Program-made: the position numbers and the translations under genes
DNA from: Alicyclobacillus sp. ALC3
GTDB taxonomy: Bacteria > Bacillota > Bacilli > Alicyclobacillales > Alicyclobacillaceae
NCBI RefSeq assembly: GCF_028751195.1
Contig: NZ_CP066784.1
Span: 2,666,001-2,730,000 of the forward strand
Direction: 5' to 3'
DNA: 64,000 nucleotides
The notes under the pieces: generated by a model
Database searches by the model: none
The model's input: the letters and a program-made list of their open reading frames with translations, nothing else
Told to the model about the DNA's origin: nothing
In this document: in pieces, positions 1-8,752 of the stretch
Layout: each line of letters opens with the position of its first letter
Numbering within the stretch: the first letter of the stretch is position 1

Positions 1-1256
1 TCCTGCAGACGGAGATGCTGTGCTTCGTATCGTGGACGCTTACTGTTGCCATCTACGCCGAATACCCGAGTCGGCGCAATGCTGGCATTGCGCGGGACTT
101 GCTGAAGGTCGTCTCTATGAATCTGTGGGCTGTCCTGATTTTTTCCGTTTCGACATTCATCTTGAAGGAAATTTCGGTCAGCCGGCTATTCGTGTTCAGC
201 TACGTCTTGACAGAGGTCATTCTGATGTTTCTGAATCGATACTTCGTGCGGCTGGTGCTGTACCTGCTTCGTCAGTACGGTTGGGATTCCAGAACCAGAG
301 TCCTCGTCGGTGTCAGCCAGCACGCGCTGCGCTATTTAGAAGAAGTGGCGGAGAACAAACAATTTGGTTTGCAACTGGTCGGATACGTTGCTGACGCCGA
401 ACACGAGTGGGACATCCCCTATTTGGGGTCCATTTCGCATATTGAATCCATTTTGTCTCAGTTGACGCCGGACGGCGTGGTCATTGCTCTGAAAATCTCC
501 GACCCGAACACTGAGCGTGTCATTAGCGCTTGCGAGGTCCTCGGTATCTCCGTGGAACTGCTCCTGGACGGTTTGTCTTCGAAAATTGCTTCGAGCACTG
601 TGCATCACGGAGCAAGGATATCCAGTCTTGCGCTTTCTGCCATCCCGCACACCCCTACGTCGCTGCTGGTCAAGCGCATTACGGACATCGGGATTAGTGT
701 GTTGGCCATTCTCTTATTAAGTCCGCTCTTCCTCTTTGTCGCGATTGCCATCCGCATCGAAGATGGTGGGCCTGTGTTTTTTGTGCAGGAACGTGTGGGG
801 CTGAAAAATCGCAAATTTCAAATGTTTAAGTTCCGCAGCATGCGTGTCGATGCGGAGGGCTTAAAGCCGAGTTTGCTCCACATGAACGAAATGTCAGGTC
901 CTGTCTTCAAGTTGACCGATGACCCCCGAGTGACTCGTGTGGGGGCGATGCTTCGCCAAACGAGCATCGATGAGCTCCCTCAGCTGTTTAATGTCCTCCT
1001 TGGCAGCATGAGTCTGGTCGGACCTCGGCCGCCGCTTCCATCAGAAGTGGCTCTGTACGACGACATGCACCGTCGTCGGTTGTCTGTCAAGCCAGGTTTG
1101 ACGTGTCTGTGGCAAATTGCAGGCCGTAACGACATTGACTTTGACCGCTGGATGGAACTTGACCTCGCCTATATCGACAACTGGTCCTACCTGAACGACG
1201 TAAAAATCATGTTCCGGACGATTCCGGCTGTGTTACGGCGGCACGGAGCGCGCTAA
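1..1256 (+). CDS. Polyprenyl glycosylphosphotransferase (priming sugar-phosphate transferase), 5'-partial
   Basis: This enzyme moves a sugar-1-phosphate from a nucleotide sugar to undecaprenyl phosphate at the membrane, the first step of repeat-unit assembly. The reading frame is open to the window edge, so the N-terminus is missing. The first ATG seen (15) falls inside what should be a membrane segment. Residues 1-100 of the visible part hold hydrophobic helices, followed by a nucleotide-binding-like middle domain (RVLVG) and a further helix (ISVLAILLLSPLFL). The C-terminal bacterial sugar transferase domain has the family motifs FKFRSM, DELPQLFNV, SLVGPRPP and PGLTCLWQIAGR. Its stop lies 15 bases before the next gene, with AAGGAGGGG between them, so the two are co-transcribed. 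Galactosyl versus glucosyl specificity cannot be read from the sequence. Confidence 0.93.
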   Translation, partial: LQTEMLCFVSWTLTVAIYAEYPSRRNAGIARDLLKVVSMNLWAVLIFSVSTFILKEISVSRLFVFSYVLTEVILMFLNRYFVRLVLYLLRQYGWDSRTRVLVGVSQHALRYLEEVAENKQFGLQLVGYVADAEHEWDIPYLGSISHIESILSQLTPDGVVIALKISDPNTERVISACEVLGISVELLLDGLSSKIASSTVHHGARISSLALSAIPHTPTSLLVKRITDIGISVLAILLLSPLFLFVAIAIRIEDGGPVFFVQERVGLKNRKFQMFKFRSMRVDAEGLKPSLLHMNEMSGPVFKLTDDPRVTRVGAMLRQTSIDELPQLFNVLLGSMSLVGPRPPLPSEVALYDDMHRRRLSVKPGLTCLWQIAGRNDIDFDRWMELDLAYIDNWSYLNDVKIMFRTIPAVLRRHGAR

Positions 1257-1271
1257 GGAGGGGGAGAACCG

Positions 1272-2432
1272 GTGAAGGTAGTCATCGTACACGACTATTT
1301 GAATCAACGTGGAGGGGCAGAGCGTGTGGTCGCGGTGCTGCATGAGATGTATCCAGAGGCTCCGATTTACACGTTGTTTGTCGACCGAGCGAAGCTCTGG
1401 CCAGCCATGCGGGATGCCACTATCATCCCAAGCATTTTGCAACGCTTTCCTTTTATCGTCAACCACTTCAAGTTGTTCTTCTGGCTGTATCCGTTCGCCA
1501 TTCGCACCCTGCGTCTTCCACCGTGCGACGTAATCATCACGTCGAGTAGCGCCTACGCCAAAGGGGTTCGCCTGCCCAGACGGGGTTCGCGTCCGGTACA
1601 CGCATGCTACTGTCACACCCCGATGCGCTTTGCGTGGGACTATGACCGTTACATTGCACATGAAACAAACAGTCGGTTCCTTGCGCGGATGGCCCGCGTG
1701 TTGGTTCCGTCGCTGAAGTGGTGGGATGTTCATACCTCGCGGCAGGTGGATGCCTTTATCACCAACTCCACGGCTGTGAAAGACCGCGTCCAGACACTGT
1801 ATCACCGAGACGCAGTCGTCATTCACCCACCCGTCGACACGAACCGCTCAACTGGCGTACCTCTCGTGCCTGGCAATACAGACTACTACCTGCTCGTCGC
1901 TCGTCTTGTTTCCTACAAGCGGCTTGATTTGGCTGTGCGCGCATGCACATCGAGCGCTCGCAACCTCGTCGTCATCGGCACGGGACCGGACCTGGCACGG
2001 CTACAATCCATGGCTGGACCGACCGTGCAGTTTGTCGGGTGGCAAACGGACGCAGCGGTGGACCAATACATGAGTGGCTGCAGGGCGTTGCTTTTTCCCG
2101 GGGAAGAGGACTTCGGCATTGCACCGATTGAAGCGAATGCAACCGGCAAGCCAGTCGTCGCATACCGCGCGGGGGGTGCGCTCGACACCATTCAACACGG
2201 AGTGAACGGCATTCACTTTGCTGACCCGACGGTCGAGTCATTGCTTTTTGCTTTGGCAGAGTTGGAGACGAAGGTGTGGGATGCCGCGCAGATTAGGCGA
2301 CACGCCGCAAAGTTCTCGCATCCGCGCTTTGAGCGGCAGTTTCGGACCTACATTGAGAGACTGGTGGCAAACAGCGGACGACTTAGCCGAGATGTCACTT
2401 TGACCGTGCACGAAGGAGGTATCGCTCAGTGA
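1272..2432 (+). CDS. Glycosyltransferase family 4 protein
   Basis: A 386-residue GT-B fold glycosyltransferase that probably adds one sugar to the lipid-linked repeat unit on the cytoplasmic face. The N-terminus (KVVIVHDYLNQRGGAERVV) is the donor-independent Rossmann half with the GGAE acceptor loop. The C-terminal half has the GT4 E-x7-E signature as EDFGIAPIE, followed by ANATGKPVVAYRAGG. The GTG start at 1272 follows AAGGAGGGGG at a good distance. The stop overlaps the GTG of the next gene by four bases (GTGA), implying translational coupling. Sugar and acceptor are unknown. Confidence 0.9.
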   Translation: MKVVIVHDYLNQRGGAERVVAVLHEMYPEAPIYTLFVDRAKLWPAMRDATIIPSILQRFPFIVNHFKLFFWLYPFAIRTLRLPPCDVIITSSSAYAKGVRLPRRGSRPVHACYCHTPMRFAWDYDRYIAHETNSRFLARMARVLVPSLKWWDVHTSRQVDAFITNSTAVKDRVQTLYHRDAVVIHPPVDTNRSTGVPLVPGNTDYYLLVARLVSYKRLDLAVRACTSSARNLVVIGTGPDLARLQSMAGPTVQFVGWQTDAAVDQYMSGCRALLFPGEEDFGIAPIEANATGKPVVAYRAGGALDTIQHGVNGIHFADPTVESLLFALAELETKVWDAAQIRRHAAKFSHPRFERQFRTYIERLVANSGRLSRDVTLTVHEGGIAQ

Positions 2433-3736
2433 ATGTGCTCATTGTCGGGACTGGGTATGTCGGGTTAGTGACCGGCGTCTGTTTTGCAAGCCATGGCCAT
2501 GAGGTCCTATGCGTGGACGCGGATGCGCGCAAAGTGCGTCAACTTCAAGCCGGTCACTGCCCGATTTACGAAGACGGATTGGAGTCGTTGCTGCGGGAAC
2601 AACTGCAGGCTGGTAGGCTGCGTTTTGCCGCGCAAGTTCCACCAACTGCAGCCCATGAGGTCGCCTTGATTGCTGTCGGGACACCGTCTGGCAGCGATGG
2701 CACTGCAGACCTCACAAACGTGTTCGCGGTGGCTAAAGAGCTCGGCCGGAAGTTGCAACCGCGGGCTGTGCTGGCGACGAAGAGCACAGTACCGGTCGGG
2801 ACTGGGGACAAGTTGGAGCGCATGCTCGTCGACATGGGTCGAACTGACCTGCATGTTGCATCCACACCGGAGTTTCTACGTGAAGGGACTGCGCTAAAAG
2901 ACACGCTGTATCCAACTCGTCTCGTCTTTGGGATTGCTGATGTGCATTCGAGCGAGGTTTTGAAAAGACTCCACGCTGGTGTCGAAGCACCCGCAGTGCT
3001 CTGTTCACGCGCGACCGCGGAGATGATTAAGTATGCCTCCAACGCATTTTTAGCGACCAAGATTTCGTTTATCAATGAAATTGCGAACATCTGTGCACGG
3101 GTGGACGCAGACGTCTCTCAAGTCGCCATCGGTATGGGGATGGACCCCCGCATTGGCGGCTCATTTCTGCGCGCCGGTCTCGGTTACGGTGGGTCGTGTT
3201 TCCCAAAAGATACGCGCGCACTCGTGAACATCGCTGGCGATGTCGATTACGACTTTAAGCTCCTTAAAGCGGTTGTCGAGGTGAACCAATTGCAACGCAC
3301 CGCTCCGCTTCGGCAACTAACCGATTGGCTCGGGGATTTGTCGGGCAAACACATTGCCATTCTTGGCGTTGCCTTCAAACCAGGGACGGATGATACTCGC
3401 GAGTCCGCTGCTTTGGAACTGGCGCGCGTTCTGCGTGATCAAGGGGCTCGATTGACGCTCTATGACCCAGTGGTCCGCCGCTGTTCAAGTCACTCCGGGT
3501 CGCCAATCTCCGTGTTGGACGACCCTTACCTGGCTGTGCTCGATGCGGACGCGGCAGTCGTCGTGACAGAGTGGTCGGAGATTGTCGATCTCGATTGGCC
3601 ACTCGTCCGGCAGCGGATGCGACAGCCATTTCTCTATGATGGCCGGAATGTTCTGGCACCCTACACCATGCAGTCGATAGGCTTCACGTTCGCTAATGTC
3701 GGCCGGCGCGCGATGTCGGCAGCACTGCAGGTGTGA
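2429..3736 (+). CDS. ugd: UDP-glucose 6-dehydrogenase
   Basis: Oxidises UDP-glucose twice with NAD to give UDP-glucuronate, so the polymer probably contains glucuronic acid or a sugar made from it. The 435-residue protein starts with the NAD-binding GTGYVG loop. VGTPSG and STVPVGT follow, and the catalytic cysteine lies in GYGGSCFPKDTRAL near residue 260. GVAFKPGTDDTRES marks the UDP-binding C-terminal domain. The length is normal for the family. The GTG start overlaps the preceding stop. galU at 25.5 kb would supply its UDP-glucose substrate. Confidence 0.97.
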   Translation: MNVLIVGTGYVGLVTGVCFASHGHEVLCVDADARKVRQLQAGHCPIYEDGLESLLREQLQAGRLRFAAQVPPTAAHEVALIAVGTPSGSDGTADLTNVFAVAKELGRKLQPRAVLATKSTVPVGTGDKLERMLVDMGRTDLHVASTPEFLREGTALKDTLYPTRLVFGIADVHSSEVLKRLHAGVEAPAVLCSRATAEMIKYASNAFLATKISFINEIANICARVDADVSQVAIGMGMDPRIGGSFLRAGLGYGGSCFPKDTRALVNIAGDVDYDFKLLKAVVEVNQLQRTAPLRQLTDWLGDLSGKHIAILGVAFKPGTDDTRESAALELARVLRDQGARLTLYDPVVRRCSSHSGSPISVLDDPYLAVLDADAAVVVTEWSEIVDLDWPLVRQRMRQPFLYDGRNVLAPYTMQSIGFTFANVGRRAMSAALQV

Positions 3737-3778
3737 CGACAACTGCTGCCTATTTTGGTCACTCGGAGGTCGCTGTGT

Positions 3779-4942
3779 ATGAATATCCTCGCTAGTGGAT
3801 TGGAATGGTTTTCCGACCGCCCTGGTGGCTTGCCGCGGTACTTTAGCGAATATCTGACCGCGTGGACTGGCCAAGGCGAGGAAGCGAGCGCCCTGGTGCG
3901 TGTCCCACCGCAATCACCCCAAGCCTCCCGCCCGAGTTATGTGCAAGGGCTCCCGTTAGACTCGAAGAACCCGATTGCAGTCAGGCGAGCTTGGAAAACG
4001 ACCTTCGAGGAGGAACTCAAGCGGAGTTCTTTCGACGTTTTTAACCCGCATTTTGCCTATTATGCGTGGGGCTGGTTGGATGTGAGGTCGACCATCCCGA
4101 TGGTGACTCACTTCCATGGTCCATGGGCGTACGAGTCCTTAGTGGAGAACGACGGACAGAATCGGGTGAAGAAGTCACTGGAGTTCAACCTGCAACGGTG
4201 GATTGAGCGCAGTGTCTATCGCAACAGCAATCGGTTCATTGTACTGAGCCAGGCATTTCGTGACGAGTTGGCGAGCCATTACGGAGTACCTGTGGAGAGA
4301 ATCCACATCATCTCCGGTGCGGTAGACACGAACCGATTCACGGACAGCTTCGCGCGCCAGCGCGTTCGCAAGGCACTGCACATCCCCGAGGACCGCTTCG
4401 TCCTTTTAACTGTCCGGAGACTGGCACGGAGAATGGGCCTGGAAAACTTAATCCACGCCATGGCCAATCTGCGCGAGTCGTTTCCAGACGTGTTGTTGCT
4501 GATTGTCGGTGGGGGCCGCCTGTACGATGAGTTGCGCGTGCTCACGTCGAGGCTCCACGTACAAGACAGCATTCGATTCACCAACCGTGTACCGGATGAA
4601 GTCCTGCCTCTGTATTACCAAGCTGCAGATTTATCTGTGGTGCCCACGGTCGCCCTCGAGGGATTCGGATTTGTCACCGTAGAGTCGATGGCTTGCGGTA
4701 CGCCTGCCGCAGGTACACCGATTGGTGGGACAAAAGAGATTCTCGAGAACTTCGACGCGAATTTGCTGTTTGCCGGCGCTACGACGGAGGACCTGGTTTC
4801 GGGGCTCGGGCGGTTGCTTCGCGATCGAACGCAAATCCCCTCACGAAGTGCGACGCGCAATCACGTTCTGAATCACTACACATGGGATGTCGTCATTCCG
4901 CAGATACGCCACGTGTTCGAAGCGGCGGGTGCAGGCCGATGA
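3779..4942 (+). CDS. Glycosyltransferase family 4 protein
   Basis: A 387-residue GT4 enzyme. The frame is open from 3755, but the start is placed at ATG 3779 because CGGAGGT (3764-3770) lies nine bases upstream and the protein then begins MNILASGLEWFSDRPGGLPR, the usual first beta strand and glycine loop. IVGGGRLYDEL and the E-x7-E motif EGFGFVTVE, followed by CGTPAAGTPIGGTKEIL, mark the donor-binding half. The stop overlaps the next start as ATGA. The role is addition of one sugar of the repeat unit; donor unknown. Confidence 0.88.
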   Translation: MNILASGLEWFSDRPGGLPRYFSEYLTAWTGQGEEASALVRVPPQSPQASRPSYVQGLPLDSKNPIAVRRAWKTTFEEELKRSSFDVFNPHFAYYAWGWLDVRSTIPMVTHFHGPWAYESLVENDGQNRVKKSLEFNLQRWIERSVYRNSNRFIVLSQAFRDELASHYGVPVERIHIISGAVDTNRFTDSFARQRVRKALHIPEDRFVLLTVRRLARRMGLENLIHAMANLRESFPDVLLLIVGGGRLYDELRVLTSRLHVQDSIRFTNRVPDEVLPLYYQAADLSVVPTVALEGFGFVTVESMACGTPAAGTPIGGTKEILENFDANLLFAGATTEDLVSGLGRLLRDRTQIPSRSATRNHVLNHYTWDVVIPQIRHVFEAAGAGR

Positions 4943-6159
4943 GCTTGAGCGATAACGCGCTGCCACGAGACCTGACTGTCAGCCGTTCTGACGGCCGTCG
5001 ACTTCGCGTCCTCTACTACAGCCACTCCGCGGATGTGAGTGGGGCGGAAATCAGCCTGCTTCTGACCGTGTCTCACATGCAAGGCGAGGTGGTCGACACG
5101 GTTTTAGTCGCACCTTCAGGGGAAGTGACGGACCGTGCGCGGAACCATGGCATCTACGTCGTCCCTGTCCGCGGTTATCGTGCCCGCATGTCTTTGCATC
5201 CTTGGCCACTCGCGAAAGGCATGGTCGGAACCGTTCGCGCGGGTATCGAACTTCGGCGGGTGGTGCGGAAAGCCGCACCGGACATTGTGCATGCCAATTC
5301 CATTCGCGCCGGGCTCATCGCAGTCGTAGGCGTGATGGGCCGTCGGACTCAACTGGTATGGCATGTGCGCGACAACTTGCCTAACAATGTGGTCGGCAGG
5401 GGGATTCGAACCGTCGCGTCATGGCGGGCAAACAAGGTGTTTGCCATCTCGAGAGCCATTGCAGCGAACTTCGCGATGGGTCAGCGCCTGCAACGGAAAA
5501 CGACAGTCGTCCACAACGGCATTGATGTTTGTGAACCCGAGGGAAAGTCCATCCGCTTTCACACCGACCTGTCAGCAAGCAGATTTGTCCTAGCGGTCGT
5601 CGGCCAAATCGCGCCTTGGAAGCGGCAGCACGACGCGGTTCAAGCGTTTGCAGCATTTTGTGAGATTGCCCCAGACAGCGAACTGTGGATTGTTGGAGAA
5701 CCGAAGTTCCGTGACGAGAACATTCAGTACGCCAACACGTTGGAAACAATGGTGCAGCGACTGGGCATCGCGGACCGGGTTCGTTTTTTAGGGTTTCGCA
5801 CTGACGTCGCCAATGTCATGGCGTCGATTGACGTTCTCGTTGTACCCTCCGAGAACGAGCCGTTTGGACGCGTAGTCATTGAGGCAATGCTGGCGGGGAA
5901 GCCCGTCATCGGGACGCGCGGCGGGGGCATTCCAGAAATCGTGATGGATGGACAGACTGGTTATTTGGTCGAAACCGGTGACACAGCTGCCATGGTGGAG
6001 CGGCTTCGCACGTTGCATGCCGACCCGCTGCTCGCGAAACAAATGGGGAAGCGGGGAAGAACGCGCACCTATCAGGATTTTTCCATTGAAAGCAAAGTTG
6101 AGCAAATTCACGGAGAGTACAGGGCACTCATCTTGAGTCGGTCACAGAGGGGGTTGTAA
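4939..6159 (+). CDS. Glycosyltransferase family 4 protein
   Basis: A 406-residue GT4 enzyme. The frame is open much further upstream (to 4693), but that part shadows the preceding gene. ATG 4939 is chosen because it forms the ATGA overlap with the previous stop. The N-terminus has LRVLYYSHSADVSGAEISLLL, with the GAE acceptor loop. The middle has VVHNGIDVC and VGQIAPWKRQHDAVQAF. The E-x7-E motif is EPFGRVVIE, followed by AMLAGKPVIGTRGGG. Cytoplasmic repeat-unit assembly is inferred from the operon. Confidence 0.88.
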   Translation: MSLSDNALPRDLTVSRSDGRRLRVLYYSHSADVSGAEISLLLTVSHMQGEVVDTVLVAPSGEVTDRARNHGIYVVPVRGYRARMSLHPWPLAKGMVGTVRAGIELRRVVRKAAPDIVHANSIRAGLIAVVGVMGRRTQLVWHVRDNLPNNVVGRGIRTVASWRANKVFAISRAIAANFAMGQRLQRKTTVVHNGIDVCEPEGKSIRFHTDLSASRFVLAVVGQIAPWKRQHDAVQAFAAFCEIAPDSELWIVGEPKFRDENIQYANTLETMVQRLGIADRVRFLGFRTDVANVMASIDVLVVPSENEPFGRVVIEAMLAGKPVIGTRGGGIPEIVMDGQTGYLVETGDTAAMVERLRTLHADPLLAKQMGKRGRTRTYQDFSIESKVEQIHGEYRALILSRSQRGL

Positions 6160-6160
6160 C

Positions 6161-7363
6161 GTGAAACGACGACACATAGTCTTGGTGGCGAACGACGTCG
6201 GCGGGGTCGGCGGAATGGAGAAGCATCTGGAAGAAATGATTGCGCGCATGAAGCAGGACTTTGCCGTGACGGTGGTGTCTTCGTCATTCCGTGTCAAGGA
6301 CCCATCTGGAGTTCGGTTCATCCGCATCCCGGTCGTTCGTAAACCGTTTCCGCTGATGACAGCGATGTTCTCGGTCCTTGCGTCAATTCGTTTGCGGTTC
6401 TTGCGCGAGTCCATCATCCACACCACAGGTGCGATTGTCTTTCACCCGGCCGATGTGGCGACCATCCACTTCTGCCATGCAGGCTACGTCCACGGAGTTA
6501 CCGCGGATTCGAGACAAGGCAAGGCGTTGCCTCAGAAAGTCAATGCGCTGCTCAGCCTTCGCATCAAACTGTATATGGAAAAACTCTGTTATCACCCCCG
6601 TAAAACGGCACAGTTGGTGGCTGTCTCGGGTCGGGTCCGGCACGAACTGCAGGCGTTTTATCCGTATTCATCGGAGGCTATCGAAGTCATTCCGAACGGG
6701 GTAGACGTTGCCCGCTTTTACCCCCGGTCGGCGCAGGAGAAGTCTCGCCTGCGTACGGTCAAACACTTGCCGCCAGACGGAATTTACTTGCTCTTTATGG
6801 GCGGAGATTGGGAACGTAAAGGTCTGCGGCTGTTGCTGAGTGCATTCAATGTGCTCGCAGGGGACTATTCAAACCTGCGTGTGGTGGTGGTCGGGTCTGG
6901 GGACGCAGTTGCCTTCATGCGCACGGTTGAGCCCATGTTCCGTGACCGAATTTACTTTGCGGGTCGACAACGTGATCCCGAAGCTTGGTACGGACTCGCC
7001 AACATCTTCGTCTTTCCGTCTCACTATGAAGCCTGTTCGCTCGCTGTCCTTGAAGCGGCTGCCAGTGGCCTTGGTCTGGTGCTGACGGATGTGGGTGGCG
7101 CTCGCGATGTCGTCGATGATGGTGCCAGCGGCTGCATCGTCGCACCCTCTGGTGCCGAGATTGCCCGCACCATCGCCGCACTGCTGGACAATCCGGTGCG
7201 GATGCAGGCGATGGGGCAACTAGCGCGTGCACGAGTGGAATCCATGACTTGGGACGATACCTATCGCCGGTTTAAGGCGTTGTATGACCGCTTGTCCCCT
7301 GTACCAGAACAGCACGCACAAGGCTCGAGTAACGAACCAGAAGGGGCGGCGAACCATGCTTGA
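6161..7363 (+). CDS. Glycosyltransferase family 4 protein
   Basis: A 400-residue GT4 enzyme starting at GTG 6161, one base after the preceding stop; the purine run AGAGGGGG upstream is the ribosome site. The N-terminus HIVLVANDVGGVGGMEKHL has the glycine-rich loop. VIPNGVDVARFYP and LLFMGGDWERKGL introduce the donor-binding domain. The E-x7-E motif is EACSLAVLE, then AAASGLGLVLTDVGGARD. The last 30 residues are polar and run past the next gene's start, giving an 8-base overlap. Confidence 0.88.
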   Translation: MKRRHIVLVANDVGGVGGMEKHLEEMIARMKQDFAVTVVSSSFRVKDPSGVRFIRIPVVRKPFPLMTAMFSVLASIRLRFLRESIIHTTGAIVFHPADVATIHFCHAGYVHGVTADSRQGKALPQKVNALLSLRIKLYMEKLCYHPRKTAQLVAVSGRVRHELQAFYPYSSEAIEVIPNGVDVARFYPRSAQEKSRLRTVKHLPPDGIYLLFMGGDWERKGLRLLLSAFNVLAGDYSNLRVVVVGSGDAVAFMRTVEPMFRDRIYFAGRQRDPEAWYGLANIFVFPSHYEACSLAVLEAAASGLGLVLTDVGGARDVVDDGASGCIVAPSGAEIARTIAALLDNPVRMQAMGQLARARVESMTWDDTYRRFKALYDRLSPVPEQHAQGSSNEPEGAANHA

Positions 7364-8543
7364 CATTCATGCGCAGCACGTGGAGGCAGAGCAAACGCTG
7401 TCCGAATTTCCGCAATCTACGCAGCCGACCATCCTTGCCGTGGTCACGCAGGGGGATAAAAGTGCCGATGCCGAGCGACTGTGCGCACTCCTGAGTCAAC
7501 TGCCGTACGAGCTGTTTCCCTTTCATCGTCACGGGAAACGTCGGGCGTTTGTCGAGTTGGCGGCGAAGTTGTGGCGGGACAGACCGGACCTGGTTGTGCT
7601 GGAAGGTACAGGGTTGGCTGGCGGTCTGGCGGTACTCCTCGCGCGATTGGCAGGGCGCTCGCGCTACGTCGTCAGCACTGGCGATGCCATTGGGCCGTAC
7701 GTACGCAAGTTCCATCCAGTCCTTGGACTTGCCTTTTCGTTGTACGAACGCGTTTTGTACCGTTGCTGCGCGGGAGTCATCGGTTGGACTCCCTACTTGG
7801 TCGGCCGGGCATTGACATTTGGCGCTCCGTACGCCATGACGGCTGCCGGCTGGGCGCCGTTTGAACGCACAGAACAAGAATTGCGCGAGGCGCGCCAACG
7901 AATTAGGCGCAATCTAGGAATCCGGTCTACTGACATCGTCGTCGGCATCGTCGGGTCGCTCAACTGGAATGCGCGCGTGGGCTATTGCTACGGCTATGAA
8001 CTGGTGAAAGCGCTGCTTGTATCTGACCGCAGTGACGTACACGTGCTCGTTGTCGGTGACGGAGACGGGCGCCCAGTGCTCGAGTCGTTGGCTGGTTCAC
8101 AATTAGGGCGTCGGATTCACCTGACAGGGCGTGTGAATCGCGATGCTGTACCGGATTACTTGGCTGCCATGGATGTGGCCAGCTTACCTCAGTCCATTGA
8201 CCAAGTCGGAAGTTTCCGGTACACCACGAAAATCAGTGAATATATGTCCGTTGGGCTGCCGATTGTGACAGGGCACCTGCCACTTGCCTACGACTTTCCG
8301 ACAGACTTGTTTTGGCGCTTGCCAGGGGATACCCCCTGGGGGGAGACGTATATTGCGGCGCTTGGCGAGTGGATGAGCGCAGTGTCCGCGCGTGATGTCA
8401 AACGAAGGTCTGCGCATCACGCGACCCACATGGTCATGTTTGACAGGCAGTCGCAGACGGAACAAGTCACTTGTTTTATACGGGACCTGTTGGGCTCTCG
8501 TGACTTCGTTCGGGACGGCATCAGCAAAGAAACCCACGGTTGA
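7356..8543 (+). CDS. Glycosyltransferase, GT4-like, divergent
   Basis: A 395-residue protein. ATG 7356 is preferred over an in-frame ATG at 7284 because AAGGGG lies just upstream and the overlap with the previous stop is only 8 bases. GIVGSLNWNARVGYCYGYELVKAL and VLVVGDGDGRPVLESL are typical of the donor half of GT-B enzymes. The classical E-x7-E motif is not clear: the corresponding segment reads RYTTKISEYMSVGLPIVTG, as in divergent GT4 members. It is the last gene of the first transcription unit; a promoter for the next genes lies 75-100 bases downstream. Confidence 0.78.
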   Translation: MLDIHAQHVEAEQTLSEFPQSTQPTILAVVTQGDKSADAERLCALLSQLPYELFPFHRHGKRRAFVELAAKLWRDRPDLVVLEGTGLAGGLAVLLARLAGRSRYVVSTGDAIGPYVRKFHPVLGLAFSLYERVLYRCCAGVIGWTPYLVGRALTFGAPYAMTAAGWAPFERTEQELREARQRIRRNLGIRSTDIVVGIVGSLNWNARVGYCYGYELVKALLVSDRSDVHVLVVGDGDGRPVLESLAGSQLGRRIHLTGRVNRDAVPDYLAAMDVASLPQSIDQVGSFRYTTKISEYMSVGLPIVTGHLPLAYDFPTDLFWRLPGDTPWGETYIAALGEWMSAVSARDVKRRSAHHATHMVMFDRQSQTEQVTCFIRDLLGSRDFVRDGISKETHG

Positions 8544-8544
8544 G

Positions 8545-8596
8545 AAATCACAACCCATTCGCTCCAGTCCCCTGAGAAGTTGTGTTTCTTATTACG
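8545..8596 (+). terminator. Weak terminator-like inverted repeat after the first glycosyltransferase unit
   Basis: AGAAATCACAAC (8545-8556) can pair with GTTGTGTTTCTT (about 8580-8591) with one bulge and a loop of about 23 bases, and T-rich sequence follows. The large loop makes it a weak candidate. Its position between the end of one gene set and a new promoter is what supports it. Confidence 0.3.
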
Positions 8597-8616
8597 AACA
8601 AAATACGCAAATATCC

Positions 8617-8645
8617 TTTTCACAACAAGTTGAGTGCGCTATACT
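8617..8645 (+). promoter_or_regulatory. Promoter of the second glycosyltransferase operon
   Basis: TTTTCA (8617-8622), 17 bases, TATACT (8640-8645). The -10 box differs from consensus by one base and the -35 box by two. The start point would fall at about 8652, immediately before the operator-like palindrome at 8655-8670. About 100 bases separate the predicted start from the first gene (8753). Confidence 0.6.
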
Positions 8646-8654
8646 TTGGATAAT

Positions 8655-8670
8655 GTTCGTTATACAGAAC
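8655..8670. promoter_or_regulatory. SinR-type operator palindrome (site 1 of 6)
   Basis: GTTCGTTATACAGAAC, an inverted repeat of the form GTTC-N8-GAAC placed just after the -10 box, where a bound repressor would block transcription start. On the opposite strand the half site reads GTTCTGT. The B. subtilis SinR half-site consensus is GTTCTYT and its inverted-repeat operator has the same GTTC-N8-GAAC spacing. The assignment to SinR is inference from motif geometry. Confidence 0.6.
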
Positions 8671-8752
8671 GCTTATTTTGTGAACCGGGTTGTGTCAGAC
8701 AGCAAGTGACTCCGGGCTGTGAATGGAAAGTGTGTTGAGTGGAGGTCACCAC

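Noticed and set aside
4693..4938. N-terminal extension of the glycosyltransferase at 4939
   Set aside because: It is an out-of-frame shadow of the preceding gene; the ATGA overlap and the domain start support 4939.
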